Shown here piece after piece: positions 7,254-14,413 of a DNA stretch of 19,505 nucleotides (its first letter is position 1; each line of letters starts with the position of its first letter). Source of the stretch: Thiomargarita sp. (GTDB lineage: Bacteria > Pseudomonadota > Gammaproteobacteria > Beggiatoales > Beggiatoaceae). The notes below the pieces were generated by a model. That model did no database searches. It was not told the DNA's origin and was given only the letters and a program-made list of their open reading frames with translations. The stretch is taken from positions 24,849 to 44,353 of the forward strand of contig DYNO01000002.1 in the NCBI GenBank assembly GCA_020721025.1. Direction: 5' to 3'. The translations under genes and the position numbers were made by a program.

Positions 7254-8078
7254 ATGAATAAAAAAGTTTTCTTCACCAGTGGTTCGGGACGGTCAGGCAC
7301 GACAACGATTGTACATTTTTTTAACGAAAATATTGCAGATTGTATTGCAGAACATGAAGCTGCTCCGCCCGAACCTCGCAACAAATTACATAAAGTGTAT
7401 CAGCTACTCACGGGTACGTTTATGGATCCGTTTGAAGATAAAGGATTTCGGCGGGCGTTGCAGTGGTATGATCAGGATGATCCCAGATTACAAAAAGTGA
7501 TTAACCGCCGCGTGACTCGCATTCAAAATATGCCCGGTGCGGTTTATTTGGAGGCAAATCATAGTTTTTTGCAATCGTTGTGTGATGGGTTGGTTGAGAA
7601 AATTCCTGAGTTGCAAGTGATTCATTTGATAAGAAATCCGGTGGAGGTGGCGCGCAGTTTTGCCAATCGTCCGACCGTTTATGAACATTGGCATGTGATG
7701 CCGAATTTTAGGAAGAATTGTTTGCGGATGGAATCGGCGATTTTGACGGATTTTCAACGCCATCTGTGGGCTTGGATTGAAGTAGAATTGCGTTTTGCGC
7801 GCTTTATTCAAAAATACCCTCAAGTGCGCTTTTATGAGTTAGAAATCAATCAGTTAAATGATGCCGTCGAGATGCAAAAAATGCTCGATTTCTTTCATTT
7901 GCAGACCAAAACTGGCGAACTGTGCGTGGTGGAGGCAAAAAATAAAAATGCGGTTTCTACCGTTGTGAATCCCCGCGATTATCACGAAGCCCAACAGTTA
8001 TTACGAGATATTCCGTTGGAAACGTTGGCATTGTTGAGAAATCCATACATGTTGTTTGATATCCGGGCGGGGGAATAG
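7254..8078 (+). CDS. Sulfotransferase-like P-loop protein
   Basis: The 274-residue protein carries the two PAPS-binding signatures of sulfotransferases. The 5'-phosphosulfate loop is FFTSGSGRSGTTTI (residues 6-19), and the 3'-phosphate motif is LIRNPVEVARSF (125-136). It would move a sulfuryl group from PAPS to an acceptor, perhaps a glycan, lipid or protein; the acceptor cannot be read from sequence. No signal peptide or membrane segment is seen. It lies 29 bases after the Uma2 gene, and the glycosyltransferase is two genes upstream, so a sulfated surface glycan is a reasonable but unproved idea. The ribosome site is weak (ATAGCTATCTCT before ATG). Confidence 0.85.
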   Translation: MNKKVFFTSGSGRSGTTTIVHFFNENIADCIAEHEAAPPEPRNKLHKVYQLLTGTFMDPFEDKGFRRALQWYDQDDPRLQKVINRRVTRIQNMPGAVYLEANHSFLQSLCDGLVEKIPELQVIHLIRNPVEVARSFANRPTVYEHWHVMPNFRKNCLRMESAILTDFQRHLWAWIEVELRFARFIQKYPQVRFYELEINQLNDAVEMQKMLDFFHLQTKTGELCVVEAKNKNAVSTVVNPRDYHEAQQLLRDIPLETLALLRNPYMLFDIRAGE

Positions 8079-8122
8079 TTTGTCATCTATTTTGTTATTG
8101 TTTGATTTTATGGTGAAAAAAT

Positions 8123-8881
8123 ATGAGACCTCAACTAGCAACTAATACCAAGAAACTGTTTGAAGAAATTGAACGACTGCGTTTATCTGATGAAATTGAC
8201 GAGTTTACGTTTGCGCGCCTAGAACGTGAAATAGATAACTTATTGAAAATAGACCAGTTAAATGCTTATTTGCTGCGCGGGGCTTTGGCTGGACTTAAAC
8301 ACGATTTGACTGGCGTTCGAGAAAATCATCAATTTGCGCTGAAATTAGCCACCATAAATGAAGATAAGGCTACGGTTTTGCAGAATCATGCTACAACGTT
8401 AGAATGGAATGGGTATTTTTCTGAGGCTGCCAAATTAGCGATTGAATCTTATGATATTTTCCCGTCCACTTACCATACTCAACGAGTTATTGAACTTTTC
8501 ATTAGAACAGGATTATTTCATCAAGCGGTAAATTTTATGCGTCAGTATCCACAAAAGCTGCAAAATGACAACTATCGTTTCTTTTTTCAAGTTGAACAGT
8601 TGATGGATCAACAGGGTGTGAGTGATGAATTATTGCAACAGTTGATTGAAATGGCGATTGCAGTGTTGCATAAACACGAGTTTTTTAATTTTCATAATAA
8701 TCGGATAAGGGAAGAACTCGTCGAAGATGAAAGTGAGCTGTGCTTTTGCTATACCATTAAAGTCAAGCGTTCTATGGTAGAAGTGATTGATCTGAATTAT
8801 GAATTGGCGCGTGAAATCGCGAAATCTGGTTTGCCAACCTCGCTTACTTTAAATTTTGTTCCCATGTATGAGGTTGCCTAA
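8123..8881 (+). CDS. Helical-repeat (TPR-like) protein coupled to a HEPN gene, function unknown
   Basis: This 252-residue protein was not recognised as a named family. Residues about 50-165 form a run of paired helices with small and aromatic residues spaced as in tetratricopeptide repeats (NAYLLRGALAGLKHDLTGV, ATTLEWNGYFSEAAKLAIES, FIRTGLFHQAVNFMRQYP). The last 50 residues look different, a likely alpha/beta piece containing ELCFCYTIKVKRSMVEVIDL and ending LTLNFVPMYEVA. No signal peptide or transmembrane helix is present. GGTGA six bases before the ATG at 8123 supports the start. Its stop TAA shares a base with the next ATG (TAATG), so the HEPN protein is probably made by translational coupling in a fixed ratio. 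It may act as partner or antidote of the HEPN protein, which is inference. Confidence 0.75.
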   Translation: MRPQLATNTKKLFEEIERLRLSDEIDEFTFARLEREIDNLLKIDQLNAYLLRGALAGLKHDLTGVRENHQFALKLATINEDKATVLQNHATTLEWNGYFSEAAKLAIESYDIFPSTYHTQRVIELFIRTGLFHQAVNFMRQYPQKLQNDNYRFFFQVEQLMDQQGVSDELLQQLIEMAIAVLHKHEFFNFHNNRIREELVEDESELCFCYTIKVKRSMVEVIDLNYELAREIAKSGLPTSLTLNFVPMYEVA

Positions 8882-9261
8882 TGGAGCCAATTGAATTTTT
8901 GAAGTCAGCCGAAGTATTGCTTGAAAAAGAATCGGTTGCAGAAGTTGAGTGTCGAAATGCAGCAAGTCGCGCTTATTATTCTGCATACCATTCTTGCCTA
9001 GATTTATCAAAACGTTACCCGACAACAAATGATAATAGGGTTAAGAAAGATGTCGGTATGCACGAAAAACTCATCCAAACATTGTGTGAGCATCAAGATG
9101 TGCAAGTGAAATCAGCCGGATATTCACTAAGGCAGGTTAAAACTCGGAGAGTCAAAGCCGATTATAAATTAGTACAAAACTTCACGTTGCAAGATGCTAA
9201 ATTTACAGTGAATTCTGTTCAAAAATTACTGCAAGAAATCGGCAAAATTCAACCTGTGTAG
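8881..9261 (+). CDS. Small HEPN-domain protein
   Basis: The 126-residue all-helical protein resembles HEPN/UPF0332-type proteins. A first helix (IEFLKSAEVLLEKESVAEVE) is followed by RNAASRAYYSAYHSCLDLSK, which holds R25-N26 and an R-X6-H motif (R30, H37). The R-X4-6-H motif marks the catalytic site of many HEPN RNases and toxins, though some HEPN proteins are not nucleases. A later basic helix region (RQVKTRRVKADYKL) follows. The start overlaps the stop of the upstream gene by one base (TAATG). Downstream, 48 bases away, lies a gene with a nucleotidyltransferase domain; HEPN and nucleotidyltransferase genes are known partners in HEPN/MNT systems. The fold call is good, the activity unknown. 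Confidence 0.78.
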   Translation: MEPIEFLKSAEVLLEKESVAEVECRNAASRAYYSAYHSCLDLSKRYPTTNDNRVKKDVGMHEKLIQTLCEHQDVQVKSAGYSLRQVKTRRVKADYKLVQNFTLQDAKFTVNSVQKLLQEIGKIQPV

Positions 9262-9309
9262 AAATATGCAAAAGTTATCTTACAATAAAATAACGAACAA
9301 GGAATTGCC

Positions 9310-11136
9310 GTGAGTGTGCTTGACCAACAAACTTTTGTTTCTACGATTGCGCCGTTTAATCGCCTCAGTCCTCAAGAATTGGATTTCGTAATCAGTTCAA
9401 TGGATGTTGCCTATTATCGCAAGGATGATCGGTTAATTCATCACAATAGCACGCCTGACTCTTTTTTTATCATTATCAAAGGAATAGTACAAGAATCTGA
9501 CGACGAAGGTATGATAGCCTTACACAGCAGACAAGATACATTCGATGCCATGTCGCTGCTGGAAGGTTCGAGTAAACATGAATTTACGGCACAAGAAGAA
9601 TTATTGTGTTACCTGTTACCCAAAAAGGTGTTTTTAAAGTTGATTGAGGAAAATTCAAGTTTTCAAACCTATTTTTACCAAAATCTGTCTGAAAAATTGC
9701 ACCATCTGATTGAACAACGCAATACGAAGGAAATGACCTCGTTTTTGGTCGCCAAGATTCGTGAAGCCTACGTGCGCCCGCCGGCGGTGGTTGAAAGTGA
9801 AGCCACAATTTATGCTGCGGTAGAAACCATGAAAAAACACAAATCGACCTCAATTTTGGTGAGTCGAGATGGTAAATGTGGCATTGTGACAGATACGGAT
9901 ATTCGCGAACATGTGGTGCTACGTCGCTGTTCCCTTGATTCTGCGGTGGGAGATATTGCCACGTACAATTTGATTACGGTGCAACGGGAAGACTTTCTAC
10001 TCAATGCGTTGCTATTGATGACCAAACATTCAATTAAGCGCGTGGTAGTCCATGACGAAGACGAAATCGTGGGTGTGCTAGAACAGATGGATTTAATTAG
10101 CTTTTTCTCGAATCACTCGCATCTGATCATGGTGCAGATTGACCGGGCAAATAGTAAAATCGAACTCAAGCAAGCCAGCCGTAATTTATTGAATATGATA
10201 CAAATTCTCCACGCACGGGGAATTAAAATTCGCTATATTACCCAGTTGGTCAACGAACTGAACAAAAAGATATTTGAAAAGCTCTATTCGTTTATTGCAT
10301 CGCAAGAATTACTGGAAAATTCCTGTCTGTTGGTGATGGGTAGCGAAGGACGCGGTGAACAAATTCTTAAGACAGATCAAGACAATGCGATTATTCTACG
10401 AGATGATTTTGCGATGAGTGGTTTAGGTAAAATTACTGAAGAATTCACCGAAACTTTGATTGAATTTGGTTATCCCCCTTGTGCTGGCAATGTCATGGTC
10501 AAAAATCCGTATTGGTGCAAACCACTACAAGATTTTAAGGATGAAATTTATCAATGGGTTCAACAGCCTAAGGATGAATCCATGATGAATCTCGCCATTT
10601 TTTACGATGCAACCGCAGTGGCAGGGGATACCATTTTACTCAAGGAAGCCAAGGATTATTTATTCCAACTGTTGCAAGATAATCGCTCGTTTTATGCGCA
10701 CTTTGCCCGCCCAACCTTGGCATTTGAAACGCCATTGGGGTTTTTCGTAGATTTCATCGTAGAGCATAATAGTCATAAAAATCAACTCGATATCAAGAAG
10801 GGCGGTATTTTCCCCATTGTGCAAGGGATACGCAGTTTGGCGTTGGAATATCGCTTGACTTCAACCAACACGATTGATCGCATTGATGAATTGAGACAAC
10901 GGGGTTTATTTGATGCAGCATTTGCGGAAGAGCTGACTGAATCATTCTCTTTTATGTTGGCATTACGGTTGCAGTTTGAATTGGAACGGATCAAGTTTAG
11001 TCAGGAATATGACAATTATATTGATCCTTCGCAGTTAAATAAGTTAGAACGCGATTTATTGAAAGATTCGTTAAAAATAGTTAATGAATTCAAAAAGATT
11101 GTTACATATCATTTCAAATTAAATATGGTGAGTTAA
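9310..11136 (+). CDS. cNMP-binding-like / CBS / DUF294 nucleotidyltransferase signalling protein
   Basis: The 608-residue cytoplasmic protein has four parts. Residues about 10-135 are a cyclic-nucleotide-binding-like beta barrel. Residues about 155-275 are a pair of CBS domains (MKKHKSTSILVSRDGKCGIV, MTKHSIKRVVVHDEDEIVGV). Residues about 290-430 are a GlnD-like nucleotidyltransferase domain with GSEGRGEQ (from G344) and the metal-binding pair D356 and D358 in KTDQDNAII. A helical DUF294 C-terminal domain runs from about 460. The architecture matches COG2905. The phosphate-binding cassette of the first domain (FDAMSLLEGSSKHEFTA) lacks the usual Gly-Glu and Arg, so cAMP may not bind. The start is GTG with AAGGA seven bases upstream. 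Relatives are often followed by a DnaQ-like exonuclease gene or a transporter; here pyrG follows. The substrate is unknown. Confidence 0.9.
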   Translation: MSVLDQQTFVSTIAPFNRLSPQELDFVISSMDVAYYRKDDRLIHHNSTPDSFFIIIKGIVQESDDEGMIALHSRQDTFDAMSLLEGSSKHEFTAQEELLCYLLPKKVFLKLIEENSSFQTYFYQNLSEKLHHLIEQRNTKEMTSFLVAKIREAYVRPPAVVESEATIYAAVETMKKHKSTSILVSRDGKCGIVTDTDIREHVVLRRCSLDSAVGDIATYNLITVQREDFLLNALLLMTKHSIKRVVVHDEDEIVGVLEQMDLISFFSNHSHLIMVQIDRANSKIELKQASRNLLNMIQILHARGIKIRYITQLVNELNKKIFEKLYSFIASQELLENSCLLVMGSEGRGEQILKTDQDNAIILRDDFAMSGLGKITEEFTETLIEFGYPPCAGNVMVKNPYWCKPLQDFKDEIYQWVQQPKDESMMNLAIFYDATAVAGDTILLKEAKDYLFQLLQDNRSFYAHFARPTLAFETPLGFFVDFIVEHNSHKNQLDIKKGGIFPIVQGIRSLALEYRLTSTNTIDRIDELRQRGLFDAAFAEELTESFSFMLALRLQFELERIKFSQEYDNYIDPSQLNKLERDLLKDSLKIVNEFKKIVTYHFKLNMVS

Positions 11137-11190
11137 TCGGCGAGATTGTAGGAGTAAAATGATAATTCATTGAATTATAAGAACAGCTTC

Positions 11191-11221
11191 TTAACATCGT
11201 TTTCCCCGTCTAAATTATAAT
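11191..11221 (+). promoter_or_regulatory. Candidate sigma-70 promoter of pyrG
   Basis: TTAACA (11191-11196) and a perfect TATAAT (11216-11221) are separated by 19 bases, slightly longer than ideal. They lie about 65 bases before the pyrG ATG. The -10 element is convincing; the -35 pairing is less so. Confidence 0.35.
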
Positions 11222-11287
11222 TTTGTAATAAGTTGTGATTCAGACCACCATGCAACCTTTTTGTCACTTCCGATCCAGATTACAAAC

Positions 11288-12922
11288 ATGACTAGATTTA
11301 TTTTTATCACCGGTGGTGTTGTGTCCTCATTAGGTAAGGGCATTGCTGCCTCCTCACTTGCCGCGATTCTCGAAGCACGCAACCTTAAAGTTACCTTGGT
11401 TAAACTCGATCCTTACATCAATGTCGATGCGGGTACCATGAATCCGTTTCAACATGGCGAGGTTTTTGTGACGGATGACGGAGCAGAAACTGATTTAGAT
11501 TTAGGACATTACGAACGATTTGTGCGCACCAAGATGACCAAATCCAACAATTTCACTACGGGACGGATTTATGCCGAAGTGATTCGCAAAGAACGTTACG
11601 GCGATTATTTGGGGGCGACGGTGCAAGTGATTCCCCATATTACGGATGAAATTAAACGTTCGGTGTTGACCGCGGTCGGCGATGCCGATATTGGCATGAT
11701 CGAAATTGGTGGTACAGTGGGGGATATTGAATCTCTGCCATTTTTAGAGGCGATTCGGCAATTGGGCGGCGATGTGGGGCGGGAAAATACCCTGTATATT
11801 CATCTAACTTTGGTGCCCTATATTTCCACCGCTGGCGAGGTAAAAACCAAACCAACACAGCATTCAGTCAAAGAGTTACGTTCAATTGGCATTCAGCCCG
11901 ATGTGTTATTGTGTCGTTCCAACCATCCGATTTCTGAGAATGATCGCCGCAAAATTGCCCTGTTTACCGATGTCGATATGCAGGCGGTGATTCCCTTGTC
12001 GGATGTCGAGTCTATTTATCAAATTCCGTTATTACTGGCAGATGAAAAACTCGATCAAATTGTCTGTGATAAGTTGCAATTGGAAACTCCTCCACCAAAT
12101 TTGTCAGAATGGGAAACGGTGGTCAATCGCTTGAAAACACCGAGTATGAAAGTAAAAATCGCGATGGTCGGTAAGTATATGAATTTAACGGATGCGTATA
12201 AATCTCTGACAGAAGCATTAATTCATGCCGGCATTCACACGCGCACCCAAGTTGACATCCATTATGTTGATGCTGAAGACATTATCAAGCAAGGCACCGA
12301 TTGTTTGAATGAAGTGGATGGTATTTTGGTACCGGGGGGCTTTGGCAAGCGGGGTATTGAGGGTAAAATTCAAGCGGTTCAATTTGCACGGGAAAATAAT
12401 ATCCCTTACTTGGGAATCTGTTTGGGAATGCAAGTGGCAGTGATTGAATTTGCGCGCAATGTTGCGGGATTGGAAAATGCGCATAGCACTGAGTTTAATA
12501 CCAAAACTGCCCATCCGGTCATTGCCTTAATTACAGAGTGGCTGACAGAAAGTGGCACCGTTGAACAACGTGATCAACAGTCAGAAAAGGGTGGCTCGAT
12601 GCGGCTCGGTGGGCAGGCGTGTCATCTGATGAAGGGGGGCAAAACGCGGGAACTGTATGAAAAAGAAATCATTCGGGAGCGGCATCGGCATCGCTATGAA
12701 TTTAATAATCAATACATGAGCATGTTACGACAAGCGGGCTTGGTTTTTTCAGGCATGTCGGCGGATGGAAATTTGGTAGAAGTGATTGAAAATCCTCATC
12801 ATCCTTGGTTTATCGGTTGTCAATTTCATCCCGAATTTACGTCAACTCCGCGGGATGGTCATCCACTATTTACGGGATTTGTGCGCGCCACTCAGCGATA
12901 TTTTAAGATAAAACAAGGATAA
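11288..12922 (+). CDS. pyrG: CTP synthase PyrG
   Basis: PyrG converts UTP to CTP with ATP and glutamine, the last step of pyrimidine nucleotide synthesis. With the ATG at 11288 it has 544 residues, one fewer than E. coli. The synthetase domain opens with TRFIFITGGVVSSLGKGIAA, the P-loop. It includes the DPYINVDAGTMNPFQHGEVF segment, EIGGTVGDIES, and the UTP-site KTKPTQHSVKELR. The glutamine amidotransferase domain has the oxyanion GGFGKRG region, the nucleophile C378 in GICLGMQ, and H514/E516 in FHPEF. A TTG at 11261 in the same frame would add nine residues unlike the family and was rejected. The ribosome site is weak. The 125-base upstream leader contains a possible promoter and a four-codon ORF (11159) with GGAG. 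Confidence 0.98.
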   Translation: MTRFIFITGGVVSSLGKGIAASSLAAILEARNLKVTLVKLDPYINVDAGTMNPFQHGEVFVTDDGAETDLDLGHYERFVRTKMTKSNNFTTGRIYAEVIRKERYGDYLGATVQVIPHITDEIKRSVLTAVGDADIGMIEIGGTVGDIESLPFLEAIRQLGGDVGRENTLYIHLTLVPYISTAGEVKTKPTQHSVKELRSIGIQPDVLLCRSNHPISENDRRKIALFTDVDMQAVIPLSDVESIYQIPLLLADEKLDQIVCDKLQLETPPPNLSEWETVVNRLKTPSMKVKIAMVGKYMNLTDAYKSLTEALIHAGIHTRTQVDIHYVDAEDIIKQGTDCLNEVDGILVPGGFGKRGIEGKIQAVQFARENNIPYLGICLGMQVAVIEFARNVAGLENAHSTEFNTKTAHPVIALITEWLTESGTVEQRDQQSEKGGSMRLGGQACHLMKGGKTRELYEKEIIRERHRHRYEFNNQYMSMLRQAGLVFSGMSADGNLVEVIENPHHPWFIGCQFHPEFTSTPRDGHPLFTGFVRATQRYFKIKQG

Positions 12923-12925
12923 GCG

Positions 12926-12971
12926 ATTATCTGAACTGTCCCTTATTTAAATCAATAGTTTAGATAATTTT
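12926..12971 (+). terminator. Possible intrinsic terminator of pyrG
   Basis: ATTATCTGAACT (12926-12937) pairs with AGTTTAGATAAT (12957-12968), with one mismatch over 12 bases and a 19-base loop, followed by a short T-run (ATTTTATC). It begins three bases after the pyrG stop, in a convergent gap with nth. The stem is AT-rich, so efficiency may be low. Confidence 0.45.
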
Positions 12972-13095
12972 ATCTCATCATTGGTGAAATCAACCGATTG
13001 AAATCTCAATGAAATTTTGAAATTGTCTGAACTATTGTGATCTAACAAGCTGAATTTATTGGATAAATACTAAAAATGACGGTTCAAACAATGAT

Positions 13096-13734
13096 TTACG
13101 TCTTGGTTTTGTCTGGGTATTGACATATTGCTTGAATCACGCACGCAGTACAATGAGGATGGCGGGCTGTACACACATAACGCCCATGCAAAATCAACCA
13201 ATGATGTGCATGGCGACGATACGTTTCAGGCACCACTTGCATTAATTTCTCTTCAACTTCAATCACATTCTTGCCCGGCGCTAAACCAGTGCGATTTGAT
13301 AGCCGAAAAATATGGGTATCTACTGCAATGGTTGGTTGCCCAAAAGCCACATTTAAAATCACATTCGCGGTTTTTCGCCCTACCCCCGGCAATGATTCCA
13401 ATGCTTGACGCGTTGCCGGAATCTCCCCCTGATATCTTTCTACCAGAATTTGACTCGTTTTGAGAATATTCGTTGCTTTTGTGTTGTATAACCCAATGGT
13501 TTTGATATATTTTTTTAAGCTCTCTTCTCCCAGTGCTAATATTTTTTCCGCTGAGTTTGCGACCTGAAATAATGCCGGCGTGGCTTTATTGACACTTTTA
13601 TCGGTTGCTTGAGCGGATAATATCACGGCAATGAGTAATTCAAAATGATTATTATATTGTAATTCAGTGGTAGGTTCTGGGGTGTTTGCCGCAAGTTGAT
13701 GAAATAAATCAAAGCATTCTGTGGATGTTAGCAT
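13096..13734 (-). CDS. nth: Endonuclease III
   Basis: Nth is a bifunctional glycosylase/AP lyase that removes oxidised pyrimidines. The 212-residue length equals the E. coli enzyme within one residue. The helix-hairpin-helix is LPGVGRKTANVILN with the catalytic Lys at 121. The catalytic Asp is D139 in AVDTHIFRLSNRTG. The [4Fe-4S] cysteines are C188, C195, C198 and C204 in the C-X6-C-X2-C-X5-C pattern near the C-terminus. The gene lies 73 bases downstream of the cyclophilin gene on the same strand and converges with pyrG. A hairpin sits in the 73-base gap. In many gammaproteobacteria nth lies beside rnf genes; none is seen here. Confidence 0.97.
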   Translation of the reverse strand: MLTSTECFDLFHQLAANTPEPTTELQYNNHFELLIAVILSAQATDKSVNKATPALFQVANSAEKILALGEESLKKYIKTIGLYNTKATNILKTSQILVERYQGEIPATRQALESLPGVGRKTANVILNVAFGQPTIAVDTHIFRLSNRTGLAPGKNVIEVEEKLMQVVPETYRRHAHHWLILHGRYVCTARHPHCTACVIQAICQYPDKTKT

Positions 13735-13757
13735 GTTGTAGAGTTAGTTCCTGTAAC

Positions 13758-13794
13758 AGTGAACGAGTGACAGAACCACGCATCACCGTTCACT
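13758..13794 (-). other. Hairpin between the cyclophilin gene and nth
   Basis: AGTGAACG (13758-13765) pairs perfectly with CGTTCACT (13787-13794). The stem extends inward by GTGA/TCAC after a one-base bulge, making about 12 pairs with a 12-base loop. No T-run follows on the minus strand, so it may be an attenuating or mRNA-stabilising hairpin rather than a full terminator. Confidence 0.4.
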
Positions 13795-13807
13795 TACTAT
13801 GATGTTG

Positions 13808-14311
13808 TTACGCTATCTGACCACTTTCAGCAATCGTCACTTCCTTGCCAGCCGCAACCCTACCCGACGGCGAGCCACACGCTTCAATCCGTTTCACCAC
13901 GTCCATGCCTTCCACCACCTTGCCAAAAACCACATGTTTACCATCTAACCAATCGGTCTTGATCGTGGTGATGAAAAACTGTGAACCGTTGGTATTTGGA
14001 CCCGCATTCGCCATCGACAAAATGCCCGGACCGGTGTGCTTGAGGGTGAAATTTTCATCTTTAAACTTCTCCCCATGAATGGATTTTCCGCCCGTCCCGT
14101 CGCCGCGAGTAAAATCTCCGCCCTGAATCATAAAGTTAGGGATAATGCGATGAAATTTACTGCCCTTGTAGCCAAAACCCGCTTCTCCCGTGCACAGTTG
14201 ACGAAAATTCTCAGCCGTCACTGGGGTTACATCATTGTATAATTCCATAATCACGCGCTCAATTTTATCTGTTTCAGCGAAGTGGACATCAAAAAAAACT
14301 TTTATACTCAT
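13808..14311 (-). CDS. Cyclophilin-type peptidyl-prolyl cis-trans isomerase, eukaryotic CypA-like
   Basis: The enzyme catalyses proline cis-trans isomerisation in protein folding. At 167 residues without a signal peptide it should be cytoplasmic. The active-site residues fall at the same numbers as in human cyclophilin A: R55, F60, M61, Q63, A101, N102, Q111, F113, W121, L122 and H126. Segments such as GGDFTRGDGTGGKSIHGEKF, LKHTGPGILSMANAGPNTNG and WLDGKHVVFGKVVEGM are strongly CypA-like. The W121 seen here is typical of cyclosporin-sensitive cyclophilins and is often replaced by Phe in bacterial PpiB. AGGGA lies ten bases upstream of the ATG at 14311. It sits between nadA and nth on the same strand. 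Confidence 0.95.
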   Translation of the reverse strand: MSIKVFFDVHFAETDKIERVIMELYNDVTPVTAENFRQLCTGEAGFGYKGSKFHRIIPNFMIQGGDFTRGDGTGGKSIHGEKFKDENFTLKHTGPGILSMANAGPNTNGSQFFITTIKTDWLDGKHVVFGKVVEGMDVVKRIEACGSPSGRVAAGKEVTIAESGQIA

Positions 14312-14413
14312 TGGCGCGTTCCCTTTATCATTGTTCAGTTAATGTTGCGATGTTAATTGACTATTTTAACAAGTTTATGGCATAAAATGGCATACGTTTC
14401 GATTGAAAAAAAT

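Noticed and set aside
11261..11287. TTG start for pyrG at 11261
   Set aside because: The extra nine residues do not belong to CTP synthases. The ATG at 11288 places MTRFIFITGG at the N-terminus as in the family.
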